This document shows positions 42,426 through 52,382 of a DNA stretch of 64,000 nucleotides, piece after piece. Source of the stretch: Chitinophagaceae bacterium. Lineage in GTDB: Bacteria; Bacteroidota; Bacteroidia; Chitinophagales; Chitinophagaceae. A program made the translations under genes and the position numbers. The stretch's first letter is position 1. Every line of letters begins with the position of its first letter. The stretch is taken from NCBI GenBank assembly GCA_004028795.1, contig SAIW01000011.1, positions 62,001 through 126,000 on the forward strand, in the 5' to 3' direction. Below the pieces are notes generated by a model. It was not told the origin of the DNA. It saw nothing but the letters and a program-made list of their open reading frames with translations, and made no database searches.

Positions 42426-43685
42426 ATGGCAGACATTTTTGAGAAATTAGTTAAACATTATGGTCCTATTGGCCAACACAGAGAAAGATCTCATGGATAT
42501 TACACTTTTCCAAAATTAGAAGGACCTATCAGCAGCAGAATGCAATTTCGCGGAAAAGATGTTATTGTCTGGAGTTTGAATAATTATTTGGGTTTAGCTA
42601 ACCACCCCGAAATAAGAAAAGTTGATGCAGAAGCAAGTGAGCAATTTGGTTTGGCTTACCCGATGGGTGCAAGAATGATGAGCGGAAACAGTAATCAACA
42701 TGAACAATTAGAAGCCGAGCTGGCAGCTTTTGAAAATAAAGAAGATGCTATTTTATTAAACTATGGCTATCAGGGCATCATGAGTGCCATTGATGCTGTT
42801 TGCGGCAGACATGATGTAATTGTTTACGATGCTGAAAGCCATGCCTGTATTATTGATGGTTTGCGTTTGCACATTGGCCACAAATATGTTTATAAACACA
42901 ATGATGTTGAAGACCTGCAAAAACAATTAGAACGTGCAACTGCTTTAATTGAGAAACAAAAAGCAGGAGGCATTTTAGTTATTACAGAAGGTGTGTTTGG
43001 AATGGCAGGCGACCAGGGCAAGTTGAAAGAAATAGTTGATTTAAAATCGAAATATGATTTCAGGTTATTGGTTGATGATGCACATGGTTTTGGCACATTA
43101 GGTAAAACAGGTGCCGGTGCAGGAGAGGAGCAAGGTTGCCAGGATGGAATTGATTTATACTTCAGCACGTTTGCAAAAAGTATGGCAAGCATTGGTGCTT
43201 TTTTAGCAGGGCCGAGAATTATTATTGATTATATACGTTATAATATCCGTTCTCAAATTTTTGCAAAAAGTTTACCGATGCCTATTGTTATTGGTAATTT
43301 AAAGCGTTTGCACATGTTGAAGACTATGCCTGAATTGAAAGAAAAGTTATGGAGCAATGCCACTAAACTTCAACAGGGTTTAAAGGAACGTGGTTTTGAT
43401 ATCGGTAATACCAACACACCGGTTACACCTGTTTATATGAAAGGTGGTGTGGAAGAAGCAACAGCAATGGTTATGGATTTGAGAGAGCATTACGGTGTAT
43501 TTGCAAGTATTGTGGTGTACCCTGTAATACCAAAAGGGCATATCATTTATCGTTTAATACCAAGTGCTGCACATACCGATGAAGATATTGAGCAAACATT
43601 AAAAGCATTTTCTGCTACTAAAGAAAAATTAGATGCAGGTGTTTATAAAGTTGCTGAAATACCTGATATGGCGGAAGTGAAGTAG
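42426..43685 (+). CDS. Alpha-oxoamine synthase, probably serine palmitoyltransferase
   Basis: A 419-residue PLP enzyme. WSLNNYLGLANHPEI, GLAYPMGARMMSGNSNQHE, YDAESHACIIDGLRL and VDDAHGFGTLGKTGAG are fold signatures, and the PLP lysine is in FSTFAKSMASIGAF. The family joins an amino acid to an acyl-CoA with decarboxylation. Bacteroidetes make sphingolipids, and the length and the SHACIIDG and GARMMSG patterns fit serine palmitoyltransferase, the first step. KBL (glycine C-acetyltransferase) is the main alternative. It is monocistronic with its own terminator. Confidence 0.85.
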   Translation: MADIFEKLVKHYGPIGQHRERSHGYYTFPKLEGPISSRMQFRGKDVIVWSLNNYLGLANHPEIRKVDAEASEQFGLAYPMGARMMSGNSNQHEQLEAELAAFENKEDAILLNYGYQGIMSAIDAVCGRHDVIVYDAESHACIIDGLRLHIGHKYVYKHNDVEDLQKQLERATALIEKQKAGGILVITEGVFGMAGDQGKLKEIVDLKSKYDFRLLVDDAHGFGTLGKTGAGAGEEQGCQDGIDLYFSTFAKSMASIGAFLAGPRIIIDYIRYNIRSQIFAKSLPMPIVIGNLKRLHMLKTMPELKEKLWSNATKLQQGLKERGFDIGNTNTPVTPVYMKGGVEEATAMVMDLREHYGVFASIVVYPVIPKGHIIYRLIPSAAHTDEDIEQTLKAFSATKEKLDAGVYKVAEIPDMAEVK

Positions 43686-43728
43686 GTAGCGTAAAATAGA
43701 GTAAATAAAGTTTATAAAGTTGATAGGT

Positions 43729-43766
43729 AAAACCTTCTCAAAATTTTGAGAAGGTTTTTTATTTTT
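43729..43766 (+). terminator. Terminator of the serine palmitoyltransferase-like gene
   Basis: AACCTTCTCAAAA is followed directly by TTTTGAGAAGGTT and a T run, a 13-bp palindrome with a minimal loop. Confidence 0.88.
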
Positions 43767-43896
43767 TCCTTTAACAACTCTTTAGTAAACGTTTTTAATT
43801 TTTAAAGCATCTCTTGTAATGTTGGCTTAATTGTTGATTTTATAAACCCCATAAAATATTTCTTATTGCTCAATTGCTACGCTAAAACATTTACAA

Positions 43897-44775
43897 ATGA
43901 AAAAGCAACAATCACTTATCGGCGTAGCAGCCCTTGCAATTATTACTTCTGTTTTTTTTATCGCATGTTCTAAAAGCAGTTCTTCAGAAACACCGTCAGG
44001 AACACAGAATGTATCGTTATTAATGACAGACGGTCCGGGTATTTTTGATAAAGTTTACTTAGACATTAAAGATGTAAAAGTGCTGGTGGATACCTCAACC
44101 AATACAAGAAGACATGATAGCTGTGATTGGGATAGATTAGGTGATAGAGAACACCATAAACCCGATTCTTCTTTTGTTTGGGAGAATTTAAATGTTAGTG
44201 CAGGTGTATATGATTTATTGAGTTTGAAAAATGGTGTTGATACTGTATTGGCTTCTGCCAATATTAAAGCAGGAAGTATTCGTTTAATAAGAATTGATTT
44301 GGGAACAAAAAATTCTTTAGTAAAAGATAGTGTTACTTACCCGTTGAATTTATTACCTAATGCACCATCATATATTATTGTAAAACTGCAGGGTAATGAG
44401 TTTGAAAGATTTAATTCAGCATCATACAGATTATGGTTAGATTTTGATGTGCAACGTTCTATTATAAAATTAAGTAATAATACTTTCTATTTAAATCCGT
44501 TTATAAAAGCATTTATAGTTAGTAAAACAGGAACTATTGCGGGCAACTTACAACCTAAAGATGCATCGCCTGCTGTAATAACAATTTACAATAGTACAGA
44601 TACAGCTTATGGTATTACCAACAGAGACGGTATGTTTAAAATACGCGGATTGAAAGATGGTAAGTATTCTGTTTTCTTTAATGCTTCAAACAGTTATAAG
44701 GATACAACTATTACCAATGTTACGATAAGCAATGCCAATACAGTAAATCTCGGTACGCTTACACTGCATAAATAA
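43897..44775 (+). CDS. DUF4382 lipoprotein
   Basis: A 292-residue protein with a lipoprotein signal (LIGVAALAIITSVFFIAC). The DUF4382 domain follows: VSLLMTDGPGIFDKVYLDIK, DVKVLVD, then WENLNVSAGVYDLLSLKNG and SIRLIRIDLGTKNSL. The C-terminal 75 residues (GTIAGNLQPKDASPAVITIY and GITNRDGMFKIRGLKDGKYS) form a carboxypeptidase-regulatory-like beta domain. The protein is probably anchored in a membrane facing the periplasm; the function is unknown. Confidence 0.87.
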   Translation: MKKQQSLIGVAALAIITSVFFIACSKSSSSETPSGTQNVSLLMTDGPGIFDKVYLDIKDVKVLVDTSTNTRRHDSCDWDRLGDREHHKPDSSFVWENLNVSAGVYDLLSLKNGVDTVLASANIKAGSIRLIRIDLGTKNSLVKDSVTYPLNLLPNAPSYIIVKLQGNEFERFNSASYRLWLDFDVQRSIIKLSNNTFYLNPFIKAFIVSKTGTIAGNLQPKDASPAVITIYNSTDTAYGITNRDGMFKIRGLKDGKYSVFFNASNSYKDTTITNVTISNANTVNLGTLTLHK

Positions 44776-44807
44776 AACTTTTTTGGATTTTGGAAGGGAT
44801 ATTGGAA

Positions 44808-44842
44808 TAACGGGGCAGCATTTGTTGCCTCGTTATTTTTTT
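44808..44842 (+). terminator. Terminator of the DUF4382 gene
   Basis: AACGGGGCA pairs with TGCCTCGTT (one G-U pair) around GCATTTGT and is followed by ATTTTTTT. Confidence 0.85.
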
Positions 44843-44995
44843 AAACTTTAGTTTAATTTTTCAAGCATTTCTTAAATCGAAAATTGTTTTTCTGAATAAG
44901 CTTCTTACTTTACACTTTTATATAATCTGCCTGAGCATCGGGCTTAGCCTGAAATCGATTCTTACCATATCTTATTAAAGAAATTTAATTTATTA

Positions 44996-46318
44996 ATGAA
45001 GCAAATTATACTAAGCGGTATTGTTTTTATCAGTTGTTTTTTTTCGATTGAGAGTAAATCTCAACAAACCAAAGATTCTGTTTTGCAGCAAGCAACATTA
45101 TCTGCCTGCATTCAATATGCTATTAAACATCAACCAGTTTTGCAGCAATCTTTATTAGATGAAACTATCACTGAAAAAATTATTCAAAGCAAATTAGCAG
45201 ATTGGTATCCGCAACTGAATTTCAATTATAATCTGCAACACAATTTTGAATTGCCTGTTTCTTATTTTAGCGGAAATTATATACGCAACGGAACTTTTAA
45301 TACATCATACATAGGGTTAAGTGCTACACAAAATATTTTTAACAGAGATGTATTGTTAGCAAGCAGAACGGCAGATGAAATTCGCAAACAAACTAAACAA
45401 AGCACAACATTTAATTCAATTGATATTGCCTCCTCGGTAAGCAAAGCTTTTTTTGATGTATTGCTTACGCAGAAACAGGTGGCAGTGTTAGATGAATCAA
45501 TTATTCGCCTGCAAAGAAGTTTGAAAGATGCCTACAGTCAATACCAAGGAGGAGTGGTTGATAAGACAGATTATAAACGTGCAACTATTTCTTTGAATAA
45601 TGCTAAAGCTCAACGTAAACAGACAGCCGATTTAATTGATGCAAAATATGCTTATTTAAAACAATTGATGGGTTATCCGGACAGTACATCTTTAGTGTTA
45701 CAATACGATTCAACCCAAATGGAAAAAGAAGCTTTTGTAGATACGCTGCGAACTATTAATTACGACGACAGAATTGAGTTTCAACAAATTCAAACACAAA
45801 AAAAATTACAACTGGCTAATTTGAAATATTATAAATGGAGTTACCTGCCAACAGTATCGGCATTCGGTAATTATAACCTTGGTTTCTTAGATAATGATTT
45901 TGCAAAAACATACAATCAAAGTTTTGCAAATTCAAACATCGGCATTCAGTTATCGCTTCCCATTTTTCAGGGCAATAAAAGAGTTAATCAAATTAAGCAG
46001 GCAGAATTGCAGGTTAAGCGGTTGGATTGGGATGAAGTTTTATTAAGAAGTAAAATTAATACACAATATGCACAGGCAATAGCAGTATATAAAAGTAATT
46101 TGGCAAACTATCAATCATTAAAAGAAAATGTGCAGTTGGCAGATGAAGTATATAAAACAATAAGACTGCAATACACATCAGGAATAAAAACTTATTTAGA
46201 TGTAATTATTGCCGAAGCAGATTTGAATACTGCACAAATAAATTATTATAATTCTTTATTTCAATTGTTGCAAAGCAAAGTAGATGTTCAAAAAGCTTTG
46301 GGCAAAATTCAATATTAA
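44996..46318 (+). CDS. TolC-family outer-membrane efflux protein
   Basis: A 440-residue outer-membrane channel of a tripartite pump. A signal peptide (LSGIVFISCFFSIESKSQ) precedes two long helical repeats typical of TolC: LSACIQYAIKHQPVLQQSLL with SKLADWYPQLNFNYNLQ, and later KYYKWSYLPTVSAFGNYNLG and GIQLSLPIFQGNKRVNQI. It is the first gene of a three-gene operon with the adaptor and the RND pump. Confidence 0.92.
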   Translation: MKQIILSGIVFISCFFSIESKSQQTKDSVLQQATLSACIQYAIKHQPVLQQSLLDETITEKIIQSKLADWYPQLNFNYNLQHNFELPVSYFSGNYIRNGTFNTSYIGLSATQNIFNRDVLLASRTADEIRKQTKQSTTFNSIDIASSVSKAFFDVLLTQKQVAVLDESIIRLQRSLKDAYSQYQGGVVDKTDYKRATISLNNAKAQRKQTADLIDAKYAYLKQLMGYPDSTSLVLQYDSTQMEKEAFVDTLRTINYDDRIEFQQIQTQKKLQLANLKYYKWSYLPTVSAFGNYNLGFLDNDFAKTYNQSFANSNIGIQLSLPIFQGNKRVNQIKQAELQVKRLDWDEVLLRSKINTQYAQAIAVYKSNLANYQSLKENVQLADEVYKTIRLQYTSGIKTYLDVIIAEADLNTAQINYYNSLFQLLQSKVDVQKALGKIQY

Positions 46319-46343
46319 TTCAAACAAAAAATTTCATTGTTAT

Positions 46344-47468
46344 ATGATGAAAGTATTACTACATACATCTTGTTTTATCAGTGCATCTTTTTTAATAATT
46401 GCGTGCGGTGGCAATAAAGCACCGGAGCAAAAAGCACCTCCGCCACCTGCCGTTAATGTGTATGTTATAAAAAAAGAACCTGCTGTTTATTACGACCAGT
46501 ATCCTGCAACTGTTACACCACTAAACTCAGTTGATTTAAAAGCACAGGTAACCGGTTATATAACAGGTATTTATTTTAAAGATGGTCAGCGTGTTAGTAA
46601 GGGGCAGAAATTGTATGATATAGACAGGCAACAATATGAGGCAAACTACGAGCAGGCAGTTGCTAATATGAATGTTGCAAAATCGAATGTTGACAGAGCT
46701 CAAAAAGATGCAGACCGTTATAATGATTTATTAAAACAAGATGCCATTGCCAAGCAGGTAGTTGATCATGCGTTGGCAGATTTACAATCAGCCAAAATGC
46801 AATTGGCTGCTGCTAAAGCAAATGTTACAAGAGTTGAAACAGATTTAAAATATGCTGTAATCTATGCACCGTTTGAAGGAACAATCGGTATTTCTCAAAC
46901 TAAGATGGGAGCATTGGTTACCGCTAACCAAACATTATTAAATACGGTTTCTTCTGATAACCCGATGGCAGTTGATATTGCCGTAGACCAAAAGCAAATT
47001 CCACGTTTTACTTTATGGCAACAACATGCATCTAAAAATACAGATTCCATTTTTACATTAGCAATGCCCGATAATTCTATTTATCCGAATGTTGGAGCAG
47101 TTAGTTTAATAGATAGAGCTGTAGACCCTCAAACAGGTACTATTAAAATAAGGCTTGTTTATCTCAATGAAAATAATTTATTAAAAGCGGGAATGAATTG
47201 TACTGTTCGCATAAAAAACAATCAATCAACAGACAGATTTATTATGGCTCCATACAAAGCATTGGTTGAACAGATGGGCGAATATTTTATTTATGTAGTG
47301 AACGATAGCAGCCGTGCTATTCAACATAAATTAACATTAGGTGCAAGAGTTAATGATAAAGTAATTGTAAAAGACGGATTAAATGAAGGAGATAAAATTG
47401 TAATTGATGGTGTACAAAAATTAAAAGACAGTATAAAAGTTACAGTTACTCCTCCTAAAGTAAAATAA
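46344..47468 (+). CDS. RND efflux periplasmic adaptor (membrane fusion protein)
   Basis: A 374-residue adaptor with a lipoprotein signal ending LIIACGG. YPATVTPLNSVDLKAQVTGY and FKDGQRVSKGQKLYDIDRQQ form the lipoyl domain, a coiled-coil hairpin follows (AVANMNVAKSNVDRAQKDAD), then the second lipoyl half IYAPFEGTIGISQTKMGALV. It links the TolC-like channel and the RND pump. I chose ATG 46344 for the lipobox; the frame is open back to 46284, overlapping the tolC-like gene. It starts 25 bp after that gene. Confidence 0.92.
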   Translation: MMKVLLHTSCFISASFLIIACGGNKAPEQKAPPPPAVNVYVIKKEPAVYYDQYPATVTPLNSVDLKAQVTGYITGIYFKDGQRVSKGQKLYDIDRQQYEANYEQAVANMNVAKSNVDRAQKDADRYNDLLKQDAIAKQVVDHALADLQSAKMQLAAAKANVTRVETDLKYAVIYAPFEGTIGISQTKMGALVTANQTLLNTVSSDNPMAVDIAVDQKQIPRFTLWQQHASKNTDSIFTLAMPDNSIYPNVGAVSLIDRAVDPQTGTIKIRLVYLNENNLLKAGMNCTVRIKNNQSTDRFIMAPYKALVEQMGEYFIYVVNDSSRAIQHKLTLGARVNDKVIVKDGLNEGDKIVIDGVQKLKDSIKVTVTPPKVK

Positions 47469-47485
47469 ACAGCAATTAAAAAATT

Positions 47486-50400
47486 ATGATTGCAAATCTT
47501 TTTATAAGAAGGCCGGTTACGGCAATAGTAATATCAATTGTTATTGTTTTATTAGGTGTATTGTCTTTACTGAATTTGCCTATAAGCCAATATCCTGATA
47601 TTACTCCACCAACAGTACAAATAACAGGAAGCTTTAGTGGTGCAGATGCACAAACAGTTGAACAAACTGTTACTACACCCATTGAAACGCAGGTAAACGG
47701 AACACCGGGTATGGCTTATATGCAAAGCAACAGTACCAGCGATGGAAGAACCACTATTAATGTAATTTATAATGTTGGTGCAGATGTAAATATCGGAGCA
47801 TTAGATGTTCAAAACCGTGTAGGTATTGCTACACCTCAATTACCTGATGATGTAAAAAGGTTAGGCTTAACAACACGTAAACGTAACCCAAGCATTTTAA
47901 TGTTAGTGGCAATGTTTTCGCCTAATGCAACACATGGTGTTACTTTCTTAGATAACTACACGAATATTTTTGTAAAAGATGCATTGCTGCGTGTAAAAGG
48001 AGTGGGAGATATTTTTACAAGAGCAGATGATTTCAGTATGCGTGTTTGGTTGCAGGCAGATAAGTTGGCACAATTAGGTTTAACGGCTAATGAAGTATTG
48101 GCTGCATTGCAGGAACAGAATTTACAGATTGCTGCGGGGTCAGTCGGTGCTCCACCGCAAAATTCAGTGCAGGCTTTTGAGTATAATGTTTTTACCAACA
48201 GCAGATTAAATACGGAAGAACAATTCGGAAATATTATTGTTCGTTCACGCCCGCAGGATGGTTCAATTGTTTACCTGAAAGATGTTGCCAGAATTCAATT
48301 AGGTAAATTCAGTTATGCAAGTAATTCTTTTGTTGATGGAAAAAGAGCTTCTTATTTATTAGTATATCAGGCACCGGGAAGTAATGCATTAGAAACAGCA
48401 GATGGTGTTTATAAAGCAATGGATCAATTAAAAAAATCTTTTCCTAAAGATGTTGATTATATCGTTCCTTTTGAATCTGTTTCAGTAGTAAAAGTTTCTA
48501 TTGATGAAGTAGTAACAACATTAGTAGAAGCATTAGGGTTAGTTGTGTTGGTTGTGTTTTTATTCTTACAAAATTGGAGAGCTACATTAATTCCTGTTTT
48601 GGCTATCCCCGTTTCAATTATCGGAACATTTGCTTTTTTTGTGCCTCTTGGTTTTACGGTTAATACATTAACCATGTTTGGTTTTGTATTGGCTATTGGT
48701 ATTGTGGTAGATGATGCAATTGTGGTAGTTGAAGCAGTACAACATTATATTGACCATGAAAAACTAACACCTAAAGAAGCAACAGCCAGAGCTATGAAAG
48801 ATATATCGGGCCCGGTAGTTGCCATAGCCTTAATTCTGGCGGCAGTGTTTGTACCTGTTGGTTTTATTCCGGGTATTGTAGGAAGGTTGTATCAACAGTT
48901 TGCTATTACTATTGCTATTTCAGTTTTAATATCTGCGTTTGTAGCATTGTCATTAACACCTGCATTATGTACCATGTTATTAAAGCCAATGCATTTAGAT
49001 AATAAGTCGAGGGGCATTAATAAATTTTTCTATAAGTTTAATCAATGGTTTGAAAGAACATCAAACAATTATAAAAGCGGAGTTGGTAAAGCCATTAAAG
49101 CTGCACCTTATGCATTAGTATTATTAGCGTGTTTATTTGTTGGAACAGGTATTCTCTTTAAAAATAAACCTACAGGTTTTATTCCTACAGAAGATGAAGG
49201 AAGAATTTATATAACTTTTGAATTGCCTGAAGCATCATCAACTGCACGCAGCCTTGATTTACTGAATAAAGTAATGGCTACTGTAAAAGATGTTCCTGGT
49301 GTAGGCCACTTTGCAGCATTAGGCGGTTTGAATGTGGTAACCTTCGCAACAAAATCAAACAGCGGCACCATCTTCTGCCAATTAAAACCGTGGGATGAAA
49401 GAAAAGATAAAACACAACAACTACAGGCAATAATTGCAGAAATGCAAAAACGTTTTGCCGCATTTAAAGAAGCCAATATAAGAGTGATACAACCGCCTGC
49501 CATACCGGGTTTGGGACAAACAGCAGGTTTTACTTTTGAGTTGGAACAAAAAGAAAGTATTGATGATATTAAAGCTTTTGAAAAAACAGTAAACACTTTT
49601 GTTGCAGAAGTAAATAAACGCCCTGAAATAGCATCCGCCTTCTCATACTTTACTGCAAGAACACCGGGCTATCAAGTTGATGTTGACAGAGAGAAATGTA
49701 AAAAATTAGGAGTGTCTTTAGCTGATGTTTATAATACTATGCAAACATTTTTAGGCAGCCGATATGTAAATGATTTTACTGCTTACGGAAGAAACTTTCA
49801 CGTGGTGGCACAGGCAGATACGCTGTTCAGAGGAGATATAAAAAACTTAGAACAGTATTATGTTAAAAACCAGGCCGGCACTATGCTACCGCTTAGTACA
49901 CTAATCAACTATAAATTAGTGGAAAGTGCCCCGTTAATTACACATTATAACCTTTTCCGTACTGCCGAAATTAACGGTACACCAAAAGAAGGTTATAGTA
50001 GTGGTCAGGCAATTCAGGCATTAAGAGAAGTAGCTGCCAAAGTTTTACCCGCAGGCTATGGCTATGAATTTTCAGGATTAAGCAGAGAAGAAATTAATGC
50101 AGGCTCAAGTACAGTTTATATTTTTTCATTATCTATTTTATTTGTGTTTTTATTCTTAGCTGCTTTGTATGAAAGTTGGGCTGTACCTTTCTCGGTATTA
50201 CTTTCAGTACCTGTTGGTGCGTTTGGTGCCATATTAACATTAACTTTTCTCCCTAAATTAAGTAACAGTGTATATGCACAAATTGGTTTGGTAACCTTAA
50301 TAGGTTTGGCAGCAAAGAATGCTATTTTAATTGTTGAATTTGCCAAAGAACGTGTTGATAGTGGTATGGAAATTATTGCTGCAACATTAGAAGCTGTTAA

Positions 50401-50653
50401 ACTTCGGTTACGACCGATTATCATGACTTCATTAGCATTTATATTAGGTGTATTGCCATTGGCATTTGCAAGTGGTGCAGGGGCTGTAGCCCGCAGCACT
50501 ATTGGGTTTACAGTGTTAGGAGGTATGCTGGCTGCAACTTTGTTGGCAATATTTATAGTGCCTGTTTTATTTGTAGTAATTTCAAAAATTGCTTACAATA
50601 AAAAGAAGTTGGCAGAGTTGGAGAAAATAAAAGAGCATCATTTAGATTATTAG
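47486..50653 (+). CDS. RND multidrug efflux pump, HAE1 family (AcrB/MexB-like)
   Basis: A 1055-residue inner-membrane proton/drug antiporter with the usual 12 transmembrane helices and two large periplasmic loops. FIRRPVTAIVISIVIVLLG, LPISQYPDITPPTVQITGSF, GADAQTVEQTVTTPIE and GTPGMAYMQSNSTSDG are classic. GFVLAIGIVVDDAIVVVEAV has the paired acidic residues for proton transfer, and GLAAKNAILIVEFAKE the partner Lys. It is full length and last in the operon, so the window encodes a complete tripartite pump. No regulator gene is adjacent. Confidence 0.95.
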   Translation: MIANLFIRRPVTAIVISIVIVLLGVLSLLNLPISQYPDITPPTVQITGSFSGADAQTVEQTVTTPIETQVNGTPGMAYMQSNSTSDGRTTINVIYNVGADVNIGALDVQNRVGIATPQLPDDVKRLGLTTRKRNPSILMLVAMFSPNATHGVTFLDNYTNIFVKDALLRVKGVGDIFTRADDFSMRVWLQADKLAQLGLTANEVLAALQEQNLQIAAGSVGAPPQNSVQAFEYNVFTNSRLNTEEQFGNIIVRSRPQDGSIVYLKDVARIQLGKFSYASNSFVDGKRASYLLVYQAPGSNALETADGVYKAMDQLKKSFPKDVDYIVPFESVSVVKVSIDEVVTTLVEALGLVVLVVFLFLQNWRATLIPVLAIPVSIIGTFAFFVPLGFTVNTLTMFGFVLAIGIVVDDAIVVVEAVQHYIDHEKLTPKEATARAMKDISGPVVAIALILAAVFVPVGFIPGIVGRLYQQFAITIAISVLISAFVALSLTPALCTMLLKPMHLDNKSRGINKFFYKFNQWFERTSNNYKSGVGKAIKAAPYALVLLACLFVGTGILFKNKPTGFIPTEDEGRIYITFELPEASSTARSLDLLNKVMATVKDVPGVGHFAALGGLNVVTFATKSNSGTIFCQLKPWDERKDKTQQLQAIIAEMQKRFAAFKEANIRVIQPPAIPGLGQTAGFTFELEQKESIDDIKAFEKTVNTFVAEVNKRPEIASAFSYFTARTPGYQVDVDREKCKKLGVSLADVYNTMQTFLGSRYVNDFTAYGRNFHVVAQADTLFRGDIKNLEQYYVKNQAGTMLPLSTLINYKLVESAPLITHYNLFRTAEINGTPKEGYSSGQAIQALREVAAKVLPAGYGYEFSGLSREEINAGSSTVYIFSLSILFVFLFLAALYESWAVPFSVLLSVPVGAFGAILTLTFLPKLSNSVYAQIGLVTLIGLAAKNAILIVEFAKERVDSGMEIIAATLEAVKLRLRPIIMTSLAFILGVLPLAFASGAGAVARSTIGFTVLGGMLAATLLAIFIVPVLFVVISKIAYNKKKLAELEKIKEHHLDY

Positions 50654-50664
50654 AATATCATAAA

Positions 50665-50697
50665 CATAAAAGCCTCATAATTTGCGAGGCTTTTATG
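50665..50697. terminator. Bidirectional terminator between convergent genes
   Basis: CATAAAAGCCTC pairs with GAGGCTTTTATG around ATAATTTGC. It ends the RND operon on one strand and the M20 peptidase gene on the other. Confidence 0.83.
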
Positions 50698-50714
50698 TTG
50701 TGAATGTTTATGTT

Positions 50715-51998
50715 TTATTCTTTAATCAATCTATAAATCAATATGGCTGCACGTTGTATTAAATAAGGAAATTCTTTTAAGTTAATAGTTTCTCCGGGTG
50801 CATGAGCTCCATTACCTGAAGCACCTAAACCATCTAAGCAATCAACATATTTGGCTATATAAGAAATGTCTCCTGCACCACGATTGCCAGGGTCGCCTGC
50901 TTTGGTTTCACCAATACCTAAGTCTTTTGTTATCTTATCTAAAACAGTTACTAATTTATTATTGCCTTCTGTTGGTTCCATTGCAGGAATACCATCGCTG
51001 AAAGTAATTTTGGCATTGGTATTCTTTAAATGCTTTTCAACAATGGCTTTCATTTTAGCTCTTGCATTTTCTTTTTGTGCTTCAGTTAAAAAGCGTAAAT
51101 CACCTGTAACATAACAGGCAGGAGAAACAATATTTGTTTTACCGATAGTTTGTGCTGAAGCTTTTTCTTCATTATAAACAACATCCGAACCACCGGCAAT
51201 TAAACCTGGATTGAATGTTAAGTATTGTTCATTGCTTAACTGCTCTCTGAATTCATTTAAAATTCTGGCAGCTTCATAAATAGCTCCGTAACCGTTTTTA
51301 AAAACACCGCTTGAATGAAAAGTTGTACCTGTAACTGCCAACTTCCAGCCGCTGGCACCACGCCTCGCAGTAGCTACAGTGTGCAAGCCTTGTGCACCTT
51401 CAAAACCTAAAGCAATATCGCATTGTTTCGCTCTTTCAATAAAATCTTTTCTGCTTACATTGGTTGGTCTTCCTGCACTTTCTTCGTCTCCGGTAAAATA
51501 GGCAACAACCGTTGCATCATCAAGTAAATGCATATTGTTCAAGGCTTGAAGAGCCATAATAATAACCACATCGCCACCTTTCATATCGTTAGCACCTTGC
51601 CCTGTTGCAGTAGAATCATTTAATAAAGTCCATGGATTGGCGGGCATATCAGGTTCAAATACAGTATCTAAATGGCCAATTAAAAATAATTTTTTCCCTT
51701 TCTTTCCTTTATGTGTTGCCACTAAATGCCCGGCACGTTTTAATGAATCGGGTAAACTTACCCATTCTGTTTGCATACCTGCTTTTTGTAATGCTGTAGC
51801 AAACAAAGCACCTGTTTTTTTAACACCTTCTATATTTAATGAACCGCTGTTAATGTTCACAGATTCTTTCAACATAGCGGTTGCATCGTTCATGTGTTCT
51901 TTTAAGTAAGTAATAATTTTCTTTTCAGTATCTGATAATTGTGCATGACTGTTTGATGCGATGATTAGTGTCAGGAGTGAAGCGATAATTTTTCTCAT
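50715..51998 (-). CDS. Exported M20-family metallopeptidase (carboxypeptidase G2-like)
   Basis: A 427-residue zinc peptidase. The signal peptide is IIASLLTLIIASNSHAQ. FLIGHLDTVFEPDMPANPW gives the first zinc ligands, GQGANDMKGGDVVIIMALQ the bridging Asp, and FTGDEESAGR the catalytic Glu and next ligand. FHSSGVFKNGYGAIYE and the late HAPGE segment complete the site. It probably trims C-terminal amino acids or hydrolyses small amides in the periplasm. Confidence 0.92.
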   Translation of the reverse strand: MRKIIASLLTLIIASNSHAQLSDTEKKIITYLKEHMNDATAMLKESVNINSGSLNIEGVKKTGALFATALQKAGMQTEWVSLPDSLKRAGHLVATHKGKKGKKLFLIGHLDTVFEPDMPANPWTLLNDSTATGQGANDMKGGDVVIIMALQALNNMHLLDDATVVAYFTGDEESAGRPTNVSRKDFIERAKQCDIALGFEGAQGLHTVATARRGASGWKLAVTGTTFHSSGVFKNGYGAIYEAARILNEFREQLSNEQYLTFNPGLIAGGSDVVYNEEKASAQTIGKTNIVSPACYVTGDLRFLTEAQKENARAKMKAIVEKHLKNTNAKITFSDGIPAMEPTEGNNKLVTVLDKITKDLGIGETKAGDPGNRGAGDISYIAKYVDCLDGLGASGNGAHAPGETINLKEFPYLIQRAAILIYRLIKE

Positions 51999-52062
51999 AA
52001 TGCGGTTTTGAGAGTTGAATATAGATAAAAATTGAAGTTAACATTACCAGCGATAAGTAAAA

Positions 52063-52373
52063 TGTCATTTCGAGATTTGGTTCTTGCCAAACGAGAAATC
52101 TCGCCAATAAAAAAGAAAAAAATTTTTTGCTCAAGCCGCAAGGCTTCGTAATTGCAACGCCACTGATTTTTCTTCTTTGAAAAAATATGCTTCGCATTTT
52201 TCCAATCACGATTTCATCGTTACCGAAGAAAAAAAGGTGGCTTTTGCAATTACTGGTATTAATGAATAAAAAATGCAGACTGTAAAATCTGCATTTAGAT
52301 AGGTATAAAAATTACTCAGAGATTTCTCAGGCACAGCTTGCCCCAACTAATTCGGGGAACCTTCGAAATGACA
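52063..52373. repeat. Palindromic repeat family C, copy 3, with a nested inner palindrome (311 bp)
   Basis: The outer ends TGTCATTTCGA and TCGAAATGACA are perfect 11-bp inverted repeats. Inside them, GAGATTTGGTTCTTGCC and AAACGAGAAATCTCG mirror parts of the right arm. A second inverted repeat lies within, GTAATTGCAA plus CCAC at 52148 against GTGG plus TTGCAATTAC at 52240, enclosing smaller hairpins. No ORF is present. It fills most of the gap 51999-52382. Confidence 0.78.
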
Positions 52374-52382
52374 ACAATAATT

